A DNA stretch of 64,000 bases, taken from positions 3,420,243 through 3,484,242 of the forward strand of contig CP093829.1 of the NCBI GenBank assembly GCA_033063855.1, given 5' to 3'. Origin of the DNA: Smittia aterrima. Taxonomy: Eukaryota; Arthropoda; Insecta; Diptera; Chironomidae. Below the pieces are notes generated by a model. The model saw nothing but the letters and a program-made list of their open reading frames with translations. It had not been told where the DNA came from and did no database searches. This document shows positions 24,073 through 35,532 of the stretch, piece by piece; within the stretch, counting starts at the first letter, position 1, and the number at the start of each line of letters is the position of its first letter. Position numbers and translations under genes: made by a program.

Positions 24073-25488
24073 TCAATCGATGTTTACTTGCACATCATTG
24101 ATTTGCGATTCGGAACTGCTCCATATCTTATGAAGGTTTTTGAGTTTACCATAGGCTCGTTCTGATATGTTTAAGCTCGGCATGACTTCTAATAGACCAG
24201 GCTCTTTTAGGAAGCTAAGTCCACAAATGCCAAAATATGTGTGGAAAGGGTCTGATGATGTTCCCGGCCACTTTGAAAAGCCTCCGACAATTGTGTCTTG
24301 ACATGAAACAATGTAATCCTTGTTATCCTTAAAATTACTAAGTTCGAAGCCGTCGATGATTTTAAGGGCGGCGCCGATCCAAAATGAGTAACTAAAATAA
24401 ATTGTTAATAAGAAACTTTCACAAATATTTCAGCTTAATTCTTACCATGTGTCGATTGGTTTATTAGGACGACCTTGGAATCCTCCGTCTTGTCTGAACA
24501 ACAGCCATCGCTTCATCTTCTCAAGTTGCTTCGAACTCAGCAAATGCAATTGACCGCTTAATTCAAGAGCAGCTAACGCGCAAAAAGTTGTTCCGCCATG
24601 TGATTCCATCTCAAAGTGTTGACTCACTCCTCCGTCATACCGCTAAAATTAAATTTAATCAATTTTTTTGTTGCCAATAATCAATTCTCATTTAACGCAC
24701 GATCGAGTCCAAAATATATTTTCCCATTGCGGACTTGTTGACTCTTCCCCAGTCGTTGAGCATGAAGCAAATACAGCATGCACAATAAACAAATCTCATG
24801 TCAAATTCGTTTCCTTCGATTGAGGCGCTGAAACTTCCGTCTAATCGTTGAACAGCAGCAACGCCTTAAATAAGAAAGTTTAAGACATTCGTCCTTCTTG
24901 AAGAGAAAAGGATTTTTACCATCAACAATTGCTCTTCGGTCCAGCCGCGAAAGATCATCATCCAAGATAAGGAGCGTTGCTATGCTCGTGTAAGTCATCG
25001 CTAAATGTCCCTGATAAGAGTAACAAAATAAAGTAAAGATGCAAAGAATCATAAATCATATTTATAACTTACCCATTTGTATGCATCAGTTGAACAGCTC
25101 AGAGGAGGATCTAATAAATTTAAAGTCGTTGCACCCTGAAATTGTCAGCCTCTTAGTAATTTTGCAAATATTTTTTTCCGAAAGAAAACAAACTTGAAAT
25201 CCGCCGCACTGCTTTCCTCCGTTTGGTATAACTTGGAGACTGTAGATCCAGTTAATTATATTTCTCTTTGCTTCGTCAGTCAGCAATTCCAAGGAATCCA
25301 GCACATCAATTCCAGAAACAGCAAAATATACAATCTAAAAGTCGAACGATGATTTGAATAAATTGATTTGTGAATGAAATTAGTTTTAAAAGTTCTACCG
25401 TTGCTCTTGTGGAGTCGTGGCAGGCCAGCCTTGGAGGCAGCAGATTCAGAAATCGGCTAAAATACTTTGCGTGAAGTCTCGTATTCAT
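24073..25488 (-). CDS. betaggt-I: Protein geranylgeranyltransferase I beta subunit
   Basis: Beta subunit of GGTase-I (PGGT1B), which with the common alpha subunit attaches geranylgeranyl to CaaX proteins such as Rho/Rac. Six to seven exons from ATG 25488 (MNTRLHAKYFSRFLNLLPPR) to TGA at 24073. An upstream in-frame stop rules out extension. The alpha-alpha toroid repeats are visible (GKQCGGFQGATT, WGHLAMTYTSIATLLILDD, RYDGGVSQHFEMESHGGTTF, RQDGGFQGRPNKPIDTCYSF, DTIVGGFSKWPG, HTYFGICGLSFL). Zinc ligands Asp and Cys lie in the PIDTCYSFWIG segment, and the last His in DPFHTYFG. The C-terminus is short, without a CaaX box. Divergent from ACSF3. Confidence 0.93.
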
Positions 25489-25840
25489 CTTTACATCACA
25501 AACCACAGAAAAACACTGATTGAAATCTTTTTTGGATCCGTCCACAACTTCTTACGCACACAAGTGCAAGTGAGAGGATGATTCACAATTTATGTCACTT
25601 CCTTGTTTGGGGTTAATTTAAAAGTTACGTTTTTAGTTGTGAGCTTGAAGGGAAAGGATATTTCTCATGCAAAAAGGATTTTCCAATTAATGTTACAAAA
25701 TTTAAAAATCTCCCTTCAACCACGAGAAATTCACATCTCAGTCGACAGAGGCGCTTTCGAGTTCACCACAAAAATATTCTTTCAAACGCAATTCGTTCTC
25801 ATATTTTGCATTTAAAGGATTTTCAAGGCGGACACGCGAA
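25489..25840. promoter_or_regulatory. Divergent promoter, GGTase-I beta / ACSF3
   Basis: 352 bp between opposite start codons, holding both promoters. No clear TATA box seen. Confidence 0.5.
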
Positions 25841-27676
25841 ATGAGGCTTTTGCAAGTATGCCGAATAAATCTCGCGAGGTTCTCGACGATTTCGCGAACA
25901 TCTCCGACCTCTACGACACAAGACAGCACAAAAGTGAAGGTAATCGGCGAAGATATCACACCTGTTTTCAAACGAGCGCTGAATCACAACAAGAGCGTCG
26001 CATTAAAAGATCGCAATAGAGAGTTCACTTACTTTGACCTTGTGGCTGGCTCGAACAAACTTTCAAGTGAAATTTCCGATATTTGCGGTGAGTTTTCATC
26101 TTCTTCCTTTTCTTTCACAATTTTCATTAATATTTCGTTATCAGGAAAGGCAACGAACTCCAGAGTCGCATATCTCTGTCCAAACGATGCATCGCATATC
26201 ATAACTCAATGGGCAGCCTTCATGTCTGGACAAATCGCAGTCCCTCTCTCTCCTTTAGTCCCGGCAGATGCTTTGGAATATTATATCAATGACTCACAAG
26301 CTAATCTCATCATCACAACTCCCGAATACGAAGGAAAGTTAAAGGATTTGTCAGCAAAGCTGAAGAAGCCTTTGATTGTGACAAGCCATCAACAACTCGT
26401 CAATGAAGAGACGACAAATGTCGACGAAAGATCCTTGAGCGAAAGTTTCTTAGATGGAAAGTTTTATGCAGAATCTCCTGCAATGATTGTTTATACAAGC
26501 GGATCCACTGGAAAGCCAAAAGGTGTCGTGATCTCACATTCTCAAATTGAAGCACAAGCCGCATCTCTCAACAAAGCTTGGGACATCAAATCAACTGACA
26601 CACTTCTTCATACTTTGCCATTGCATCACGTGCATGGTTTGATAAATGGTTTGTTCACAATTTTCAACGCTGGAGGTAAAATAATTATGCTTCCAAAGTT
26701 TGAAACGGAGACAGTCTGGAGTCACTTACTTAACATCAACTTGCCACAGAAAGATTTAATCTCCATTTACATGGGAGTTCCAACAAGTTACAACTATTTG
26801 ATCCAAGATTATGACAAGTTGTTCAAGAAGAATTCTCAAATGAGCGAGTACATCAAGACTCACTGTCAGAACAAAATTCGACTGATGATTTCGGGCTCAG
26901 CTCCGTTGCCAAAGACAACTTTCCAAAGATGGAAGGACATAACTGGTCACAAATTGTTAGAACGTTATGGAATGACCGAAGTCGGAATGGCTCTCAGCAA
27001 TCCTCTCAAGGAAGACGAAGCTAAGAAGAGATTGCCAGGATTCGTTGGTCAGCCACTTCCAAATGTTTCAGTTCGCCTTACTAGACCCGACAGCAACGAA
27101 ATTTTACTTGAAGCTTATTGCAAAGAGAACTCAGACGAGATCGCCGTCAAATCAAACGTTCAAGGTGAAACTGAGATCACAGGAAATTTGTTAATTAAAG
27201 GACCAACTGTTTTCAAAGATTACTGGAATCAACCAGAGGCTACAAGCAAGGAATTCACTTCCGATGGATGGTTCATGACAGGAGACTTAGCTGCATTTGA
27301 CACTTTGAATAACAGTTTCAAAATCCTTGGTAGAAATTCCTGTGACATAATTAAAAGCCGCGGCTACAAGATTTCAGCATTAGAGATGGAAACCAAATTG
27401 TTGGAGAATCAAATTATTGAAGATTGCGCAGTCATTGCGATACCAGATGAAGTGTTTGGACAGAAGATTGTTGCTTTGATTAAATGCAATGCAGAACAAG
27501 CTCAGCAACCAGAAGAAGTTGTCATCGATGCAATCAAAAAGTGGAGCGAGACGAAGTTTGCAACATACAGCTTGCCAAGTATTATCTTAATCGTGAACAA
27601 AATCCCAAGAAATCAAATGGGAAAAGTGAACAAAGCCGAACTCGTTAAGGACTACATTGCAAAACTTGAGAAGTAG
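25841..27676 (+). CDS. ACSF3: ACSF3-like mitochondrial malonyl/methylmalonyl-CoA synthetase
   Basis: ANL-superfamily acyl-CoA synthetase of the ACSF3 type, which activates malonate and methylmalonate in mitochondria. The N-terminus MRLLQVCRINLARFSTISRT is a plausible mitochondrial targeting peptide (Arg/Ser-rich, no acids). The P-loop-like motif YTSGSTGKPKGVV, the HTLPLHHVHGL block, ERYGMTEVGMALSNP and the adenylate motif GWFMTGD are intact, as is the catalytic lysine near the C-terminus (PRNQMGKVNKAEL). One intron, 26088-26144, is 57 bp, a multiple of three and stop-free, so the unspliced frame stays open over the whole gene. Spliced length is about 590 residues, normal for the family. Followed in the same orientation by two beta-ureidopropionase genes. 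Confidence 0.92.
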   Translation: MRLLQVCRINLARFSTISRTSPTSTTQDSTKVKVIGEDITPVFKRALNHNKSVALKDRNREFTYFDLVAGSNKLSSEISDICGEFSSSSFSFTIFINISLSGKATNSRVAYLCPNDASHIITQWAAFMSGQIAVPLSPLVPADALEYYINDSQANLIITTPEYEGKLKDLSAKLKKPLIVTSHQQLVNEETTNVDERSLSESFLDGKFYAESPAMIVYTSGSTGKPKGVVISHSQIEAQAASLNKAWDIKSTDTLLHTLPLHHVHGLINGLFTIFNAGGKIIMLPKFETETVWSHLLNINLPQKDLISIYMGVPTSYNYLIQDYDKLFKKNSQMSEYIKTHCQNKIRLMISGSAPLPKTTFQRWKDITGHKLLERYGMTEVGMALSNPLKEDEAKKRLPGFVGQPLPNVSVRLTRPDSNEILLEAYCKENSDEIAVKSNVQGETEITGNLLIKGPTVFKDYWNQPEATSKEFTSDGWFMTGDLAAFDTLNNSFKILGRNSCDIIKSRGYKISALEMETKLLENQIIEDCAVIAIPDEVFGQKIVALIKCNAEQAQQPEEVVIDAIKKWSETKFATYSLPSIILIVNKIPRNQMGKVNKAELVKDYIAKLEK

Positions 27677-28161
27677 TTTAACGGACTTGCGCATCTAGTC
27701 GTGACGCGGTAGCTGACGTATCTACTCACTCAAGACTTATTATTTCTATAATAAACTGTTCCTCTAACCAGTGAATAAATATTATCCAAACGAAAGTTAA
27801 AAAGAATGTTTTTCTTTTCGAGATTAATTCGGAATTTACAGGCTCGACAATTTGTTTATTGTGGAATCAGGGTTTGTTGATACACTTGTAAACATTCTTA
27901 TCAGAATAATTCTCTTATCAAAGTTTTCATTAACAATTAGAGATAGAAGATGTGCTTGACTTCTCCTATGAGCGATTAATGATAATGCTCGCTTGTATTA
28001 GTCTCACGTACGATCGCATACTCAAATCTTCCTCGTCTCAATAAACAACTTATTTATAGCATAGTCGTAAAACTTGTGAGAGCCACCGATGATAAAAAGT
28101 TTACTCAGTTGCGTATGAACCAGCATCGTGATCATTTCTTGTAGGAAAAATTTGTTGGAAA
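27677..28161. other. Spacer: ACSF3 3' end and promoter of first pyd3 copy
   Basis: 485 bp with AATAAA-type signals after ACSF3 (cagtgaataaatatt near 27770) and no coding exon. The 3' part should be the promoter and leader of the next gene. Confidence 0.5.
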
Positions 28162-29723
28162 ATGTCAGGCAAAAGTAATTTTACGAGTCTCGAAGAGTGT
28201 CTCAAGAAACACATTCCCAACGATGAACTGCAAGAAGTGAAACGAATTCTCTTCGGACGATCTGACGAGTGAGTTTCTTCAAGTGACTCCAGGAAAGTGT
28301 TGAAACATTAATTTTATTCCAGTTCAGAGCGAGTGGTTAATGACGACGCAAAGAAAATCGCGGAAGCAAACAACTTCGTTATTCAATCTTATGGATTTGA
28401 AGCTCTTGCTGAAAACTTGAGACCGAAGAGAATTGTTAAAGTTGGTGCCGTTCAAAACTCGATTGTGACATCGACAACAGCTCCAATCAGTGAACAACGT
28501 GATGCAATTTTCGAGAAGATCGGAAAAATCATTGAAGCTGCTGGAGCTGATGGTGTTAACGTGATTTGCTTGCAAGAAGCTTGGAGTAAAATGAAGTTTA
28601 TAGTTTATTTGACTTCGGTAATTAAATATTTTATTTTCAGCGATGCCATTTGCCTTCTGCACAAGAGGTAAAATAATTTAATTCAAATCTTGAAACAGTT
28701 TTCATAAAAGATTATTTCCAGAGAAGCATCCTTGGTGTGAGTTTGCTGAAAGTGCAGAAAATGGACCTTCGACTTTGTTCTTAAAATCTGTAAGAAAATA
28801 TAAATTTTATTTTAAAAGTTTAAAATACTAAATCATGTTTCTCTCTAGTATGCCAAGAAGTACAACATGGTGATTATATCACCAATCCTCGAGCGTGACG
28901 ATGATCATGGAGAACTCATTTGGAACACTGCAGTTGTTATCTCAAACACTGGAAACGTGATTGGAAAGCATCGCAAGAATCACATTCCTCGCGTTGGAGA
29001 CTTCAACGAGTCGACTTACTATTACGAAGGCAACACAGGTCATCCCGTTTTTGAAACTCAATTCGGAAAGATCGCAATCAACATTTGCTATGGAAGACAT
29101 CACCCACAGAACTGGATGATGTTCGGTCTCAACGGAGCTGAGATTGTCTTCAATCCATCTGCGACAGTAAAAAGCGAAAATCGAAATCAATTGTGTTAAC
29201 GATATTGAACTTTTAATCATTTTAGATTGGAGCACTATCTGAACCATTGTGGTCTATCGAAGCGAGAAACGCTGCGATTGCCAACTCGTATTTCACTGTG
29301 GCTGTAAGTTCATTGAATATTCCCACAAAATGTGTGTGAATCACAGAAGAAAATATTTTTTAGATTAATCGAATTGGAAGTGAAAGTTTTCCAAATGAAT
29401 TCACTTCTGGCGACGGAAAACCTGCTCATCGCGACTTTGGACCATTCTACGGATCGAGCTAGTAAGTTTTTGATTGTTTTGCATTATTAAAACTAATAAA
29501 TATTTTTAATTTTAAATTAGCGTTGCCGCTCCCGACGGCAGCAGAACTTTAGGTCTACCAAGAGACCGCGATGGTTTATTAATTTCCGAAATTGACTTGA
29601 ACATGTGCCGACAGATTAAGGATAAATGGGGCTTCAGGATGACTCAAAGACTTGACATGTACGGAGAGAAATTTACGGAAGCTGCGAAGCTAAACTTTAA
29701 ACCTCAGATTGTACGAGAGAATT
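28162..29723 (+). CDS. pyd3: Beta-ureidopropionase, copy A
   Basis: Beta-ureidopropionase (beta-alanine synthase, nitrilase superfamily), the last step of reductive pyrimidine breakdown, releasing beta-alanine or beta-aminoisobutyrate. Exons 28162-28268, 28323-28585, 28641-28667, 28722-28789, 28849-29166, 29226-29303, 29364-29461 and 29521-29723. The catalytic triad is present: Glu in NVICLQEAW, Lys in GKHRKNHIPR, Cys in INICYGRHHPQNW. The substrate loop reads NPSATIGALSEPLW, as in typical animal enzymes, and the C-terminus ends in FKPQIVREN. This copy looks like the conserved one. An intron follows NPSAT that the second copy lacks. Confidence 0.94.
28918..29156 (+). repeat. Near-identical tract shared with pyd3 copy B
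   Basis: 239 bp that matches 30771-31009 with four differences, all synonymous, while flanking coding sequence differs clearly in protein and at silent sites. It spans the catalytic Lys and Cys. Probably a gene conversion tract. Confidence 0.8.
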
Positions 29724-29919
29724 AAATAATTTTTCTTGAGTCGAATTATCAGCGACATAAATAAATCAATCATGTTATCTCTTTGGAAAATAAACAAAAT
29801 CACGCAATGCAAATTGAGAGAAGGAAATTTCGATTTCGCTATAAATTCAGAAGATTCTCTTTAGCACAGCTCAGTTAACTTCGTACGGTTGCTAAAGTCG
29901 CATTGTCCTCGTAAGCAAA

Positions 29920-31460
29920 ATGGCTGAAACTTTTAATTTGAGAAGCTTGGAAGATTGTTTGAAGAATGTTCCGGCTGCTGATTTGAGAGATATTAAGGCT
30001 TCAATCTACGGACGACCTGACGAGTAAGTAAAGGGACGAGAAGGTTGTGAAGTGATAGAAATAATGTGAAACAATTCCAGCAATGAACTTCCGATTTCGA
30101 AGGAAGCTCAAGCGATTGCCGATAAGAACAATTTCGTCATTCAATCTTATGGATTCTCAGCGATTCCTGAAGACTTGAGAAAGCCACGAATTGTCAGAAT
30201 CGGTGCCGTTCAGACGTCGATCGTTAAGCCAACTACCGCTCCAGTTAGCCAACAGCGACAAGCTGTGTTTGACAAGATCGCGAAAATCATCGAAGCAGCG
30301 GCTGCTGATAACGTCAACATTTTATGTCTTCAAGAGTTGTGGAGTAAGTGTCGAAAAACTGATAAGAAGTGTTTTGATAACTTTCAGTTGTTTTTTTGAA
30401 CTTCAAATCTTTTCTAAAGTTCAACACCTAAGCAAAGTGATTGATAACTTTTTGCATTAAATCATTTCAGCTCTTCCTTACGTTTTCTGTACTCGCGAGG
30501 TAATTGAGGAATAATTTGTAATTAGGTTAGCTCATAAAATAATGAAAATTTAATTAATAGAAATATCCTTGGTGTGAGTTAGCTGAAAATGCCATGACTG
30601 GAGCTGGAATCACTTTCCTCAAGGGTGTAAGTAAATTCTTTTAATCTCATTAAGAGTTTTAATGACTTTAATATTCTTTCTCCCTCTCTCTTGCTCTCTA
30701 GTATGCCAAGAAGTACAACATGGTGATTGTTTCACCGATTTTGGAGCGTGATGAAGACCAAGGTGACATTATTTGGAACACTGCAGTTGTTATCTCAAAC
30801 ACTGGAAACGTGATTGGAAAGCATCGCAAGAATCACATTCCTCGCGTTGGAGACTTCAACGAGTCGACTTACTACTACGAAGGCAACACAGGTCATCCCG
30901 TTTTTGAAACTCAATTCGGAAAGATCGCAATCAATATTTGCTATGGAAGACATCACCCACAGAACTGGATGATGTTTGGACTCAACGGAGCTGAGATTGT
31001 CTTCAATCCTTCAGCTGAAATTGGAGGCTCATTGTCTGATAAAATGTGGTTCATTGAAGGAAGAAACGCAGCTGTTGCCAACTCTTACTTCACAGTCACT
31101 GTAAGTTCCTTCAATCACATTTCAAAGACTTTGTTCTACTATTTCGTTGCTTCTCAGATCAATCGCGTTGGAACTGAAGTCTTCGCCAATGAATTCTCTT
31201 CTGCTGATGGAAAGCCAGCTCATAAGGACATGGGTCCATTCTACGGCTCAGCTTATCTCGCTGCCCCAGACGGCACTCGCAGCCCTGGACTTCCTCGTGA
31301 TCGCGATGGATTGTTGATCACTGAAGTTGATCTTAACATGTGCCGTCAAGAACGTGACATCCACACTTTCAGAATGTTGCAGAGACTTCCATTGTACGCT
31401 GAATCCTTCACTCGCGCAACCAAACACGACTTCAAGCCACAAATCATTCGAGAAAACTGA
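29920..31460 (+). CDS. Beta-ureidopropionase, copy B (divergent paralogue)
   Basis: Tandem paralogue of the preceding gene, 196 bp downstream. Exons 29920-30023, 30081-30343, 30471-30499, 30561-30626, 30702-31100 and 31158-31460. The triad Glu (NILCLQELW), Lys (GKHRKNHIPR) and Cys (INICYGRHHPQNW) is kept. The loop after the Cys domain differs from copy A: NPSAEIGGSLSDKMW, with one extra residue and changed side chains, and FIEGRNAAVAN in place of SIEARNAAIAN. It lacks copy A's intron at this point. The last intron is 57 bp and stop-free in frame. It probably keeps amidohydrolase activity, but altered substrate preference is possible. Confidence 0.92.
30771..31009 (+). repeat. Near-identical tract shared with pyd3 copy A
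   Basis: Partner of 28918-29156; see that entry. 235 of 239 bases agree by eye. Confidence 0.8.
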
Positions 31461-31740
31461 AAACTTATTGAAAAGGAAATGAGATTGTTCGTTTAATTAT
31501 TTTTCAAATATATTTTCTTCTGAACATTGGCTAAATCATCGGCTACAAGTTTGCAGAAAGCCTTTCATGTTTTATTTCGAAAAAAAAAACGCTCAAACGT
31601 CATCGGGTTAGCTCTTGACGGTTTAATTAGGTTGATGAAAAAATATTTCCAGGGAAATCTAACAATAGGTTTGAACTTTAAACTTCAAACTTTCGAAGAG
31701 AGATTTATCTAACGAAAACTGGTTATGAGAGATAAACAAT

Positions 31741-34676
31741 TTATTGAACCCAAGAAGCTGGAGCCCAGTTCGATTCGTTCTCCGATCGAGTGACTGTCTC
31801 GAAAAGTTGATCAAATGCTGAGTCGAGATCATCATTGACAATTGTTTCGTCGAAGAAGTGTCCATAGAGGAACTCGATTCTCTCCGCTGATTTTAGCATT
31901 TCATGAAGTTCATCGTCCTAAGGAAAAAATTAAATTATTTTTGAGAGGTCAGAGAAGTTCACTTGATTAATTATTTACCGTAAATCCACGAGAACTTGTC
32001 TCGTCATAGCTGGAAATGGCTTTTCCGTTACGTCTCGTTATCTTGAGATCATCGAAAAGCGGAGGTTTAATGTGAATCACGTAAGGTTTCAAATGTGGTG
32101 TTCTTAAAGCTTTGATGGCTTGATAATGAGGGTTCATGATGCAAACAGCTCCCGCGTTGATAATTGTCTTGACACTGTCGGCTGAGGTTCCATATAAATG
32201 TCCTCTGAATTCACCGTGTTCAATGAACTTTCCTGCAGCAATGTCTGCTTCCATTTTCTCCCGAGATACAAACAAATATTCCCGACCAGGAACTTCTCCA
32301 TTTCTCATTGGTCTTGTGGTATCTGAAGAAATTAATTTGAGTAAGATTCGATAAGAGTTGAAAGAGAAAATTCGTCTTACATGGCACTGGGCTTCTGTAC
32401 TTTTCAGGATCTTTGGCAATCAGTGTCTTGATGAGTTCATTTCTTCCAACACCCGGCGCTCCAACTGAGAAAGAAAATTTAAATTTCCCATCGAAATAAA
32501 GTTAAATCATAACTCACTCAACACAACTGGTCGATAGATTCCTGGTCGAGGGAAAAGCTTCGCGACTTCCTCGTAAGTCGCAATCATCTCACGATCGAAA
32601 TCGTCGTTTTCAGCTAAATCATACATGATCTTTTTAGTTTTTGAACCTCGACATGAACTATTTGATGGGTAAGGACTACCAGGAGGGGTTGAACATGTGG
32701 AGGTGCATGAACCTGATTTTCCAATAGCGAGTTATAGAGTAATTTTCGATGGAGTTAGAGTTTAGTGAGGAATGAAAGTTAGAATGAGATTGATTAGAGA
32801 AATAGATGAGAGGAAGATTAAGTGAGGAAAACTAACTTTTTGATTCACCTCCGCTGCTGTCTTTTGTTGATTGATTTCTCTCGTGAATAATTCTTCTTTC
32901 CTGTAGAGCTCTCGATGGGATCAAGCCAGCTCTTGTCGTTTTATCGACTTCTTTTCTTGCTTGCCACCAATACGCGTCATCCTTTGAAGATTTAAAAATT
33001 AATCTTCTCACGTTCTACTTAAAATGAATCTTCACGAACCTGTGAAACTATGTGCAGGATCTCTCCTTTAGAGAACGCAAGGCCAGCTTCTTTACAAGGG
33101 ATGTATGGATCGTTATCAGGATTATAGTCAAAGTAAGCCTTCACTCGCACTTTACTCTCGCGTTGTCCCAGTTTCCCATCTGTCGGGACCAATTTGAACG
33201 TGATGACGCCATCAGAGTTTTGTAAAATTGTTAAAACATCAGCGGGAGTTTTCCCTTCGACGTTAATATTGTTCACTTCGATAACTTCGTCTCCAACATG
33301 AATCAAACCAGATCGATCAGCAGCACCGCCGTGCATTATTCGAGCGATGATGATTTTGCCAGTTTCCTCGTCAGTTTTAATGGTGGCGCCCTGGAAAGTC
33401 ATTGATTAATTTCCTTTTTCTTTAAAACTCAAACATCAAAACATTTATGGATCAAAAGACTTCAAATAAATTGATTTCTCTAAATTGAAACGTACATCAA
33501 TGCAAAGTATATCAAAGACTTTAAACCTAGGACAGGGCTTTACTAATACTTACTACAATCGGCTCCGCACTTGTTTGTGCGCCATTCTTTGCAGCAAATA
33601 TAATTTATAATTTTTTATCAAAATGAATTCTATTAGTTGATGCTTAGAGAGTTATTCATTTTAGATGAATGAAGTCAGTGATAGAGAAGAAGTCAAGGTG
33701 CTTACAATGAGATGGATAACACCACGAAAATGAAAGGGAAAGAGAGTCTCAAGAGAATGTAGTCAATGATTCAAAATTGCATTTAATCGAAAAGCTCCAA
33801 TGAGAGTTTTCGAGGAAGTGAAAAAAGTTTAAAAAAGTTTCACACACGAAGAGATTTGATTGGATCATGAAAGAACTCACCAAGGGCTCGTTGCTTTTAA
33901 CTAGTTGAACAATTTTTATAGTTTCCTCGTCTTCATCGACCTCAACAGGAATATCAGGCAAATGCGGGTAGAAGTCCTTTTGTGCAACCGCATCGTGAGC
34001 ACACATTAAACTCTGATTCGAAAAGGAATTAAATTCGGAATCGTTTTTAATTAAGAAATATTATTTACCTGGAGATGGGGTTTCTGTAGGAGGTGAAATA
34101 GTTCTCTGCAGACAGGAGAGAAGTGGCATCTTGGTGCTAAGAGTTCAAGAATTTCCAATGAGACCTTCAAACGATTGAGAGATTAGAAATATTCTTCTCA
34201 TTGCTTTCTCAATCAGACTTTACCTGCATCGAAGCAGACAGAATTGGTGCGATTCGATCATCTTTTCCGACTTTGGCTACTTTGTGATGGACGTTAACAA
34301 GTGCATTAATCTCCTTTGATTGCAAGAGAGTTTGAAGGAAGTGAAGTTCAGATTCACCCGATAATTTGTTATCCGCTTCATTGAGTGATGAAATCAATTT
34401 TGATAAGACTGCAAAAAAAAATTTGTCAGTTGTCGAAATAAATTTTAATTTAATAAATTAAAGCGGTCGTGAAAAATTCCACGAACGAATATTAAATTAC
34501 ATTCGAACTGCAAATTATGCTTCGCATGACAAGAAAATTGAAATTGAATGCATTTGAAGGTCGAAGAAACCTCATTCAATGTTTGTTCTTGAACTTTCTA
34601 GGACACGTAAGTTGTCGATATTTTGATAAAGTCAGCAAGACTCACCTGGATCGAATTCTATATTTTCCGAAGACAT
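31741..34676 (-). CDS. vari: Varicose/PALS2-like MAGUK scaffold
   Basis: Membrane-associated guanylate kinase scaffold of the MPP/PALS2 type; the fly orthologue Varicose organises septate junctions. Start used: ATG 34676 (MSSENIEFDP), though other upstream first exons are possible. Domains in order: L27-type helices (HFLQTLLQSKEINALVNVHH and CRELFHLLQKPHLQSLMCAH), a PDZ domain starting at LGATIKTDEETGKI with ARIMHGGAADRSGLIHVGDE, SH3 (VRVKAYFDYNPDNDPYIPCK, WWQARKE), a Ser-rich HOOK region with SKTKKIMYD, and a guanylate-kinase-like domain (VVLIGAPGVGRNELIKTLI; REYLFVSREKMEADIAAGKF). The GK P-loop reads GAPGVGRN, as in other catalytically dead MAGUKs. The terminal ASWVQ resembles the typical WVP-WV end. 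Intron 33403-33890 is larger than the others. Confidence 0.88.
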
Positions 34677-35532
34677 GACAACTGTCGTCATTCTTTTAAT
34701 TTTCCTTCACTCTTTTGTCAGTCTTTGATGTTTTATTTTTATTTATAAGCGTCGGCTTTGAGATGATTTTCTTTGATATAATTGATTAGTTTGGATAAAC
34801 CTGACTGGTTAGCCCTGTGTGCGGAAAATTTTCAATCTCAATTGATATTCGATAAAATTTTAATATTTTATTTTTAGCGATGATGGCGAAAGGAAAGGTT
34901 CACTCAATCACTGATTGTTATCAAACATTCAACCTCGACCGTCAATTTCTTTTAATCACACTTTCTTTCAAAGAAATCTCAACACTTCATTAAATATTCA
35001 TTCGATATTTTCATGAACAACACGTCGGACAATCAAAAAAACTTAATCAAACTTATTCTTGGGGAAATAGATTTTAAAATAGATTTTTCCTCTTCTTCAT
35101 CACACCGAAAATTATGTTACAATTTTCACTTTTTCCTCAAATTTCCTTCAACCTTTCGCCTTTTATTTTATTATCACGACTAGACGAACCTGAAAGCGAC
35201 GAAATTTTTTAAGCACTTCGTCTGGGCCAGACAGTCTGGCAATTATCGGCAGAAAATAATGAAAAATTCTGAAGCTTCTCGATATTTTAATGCTTAAAGA
35301 TTTATAAATAATGCGGAAAAGGTACGTGAGCTGAAAATATAAATTCACCACCGAACAGCTGCGCAAATCCAACACTTTGTTTTGCTCGGTGGTCGAAGCA
35401 TGTAACGCAGACATTTCAACAACCCTCAATATTTATCTCAAAATTCAATGCAAATCTTTATTAGACATTTGCAAGTATACAAAGTCCGTGGGATTGGGAA
35501 ATCTTATAACTCGAATCACTTAATGTCAAAAA
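34677..35532. other. Spacer: promoter of vari-like gene, 3' side of MYSM1-like gene
   Basis: About 855 bp, AT-rich. No coding exon supported on either strand. Confidence 0.5.

Noticed and set aside
35163..35429. Minus-strand ORF between the vari-like and MYSM1-like genes
   Set aside because: No recognisable motif, no splice connection in frame to either neighbour, and AT-rich composition.
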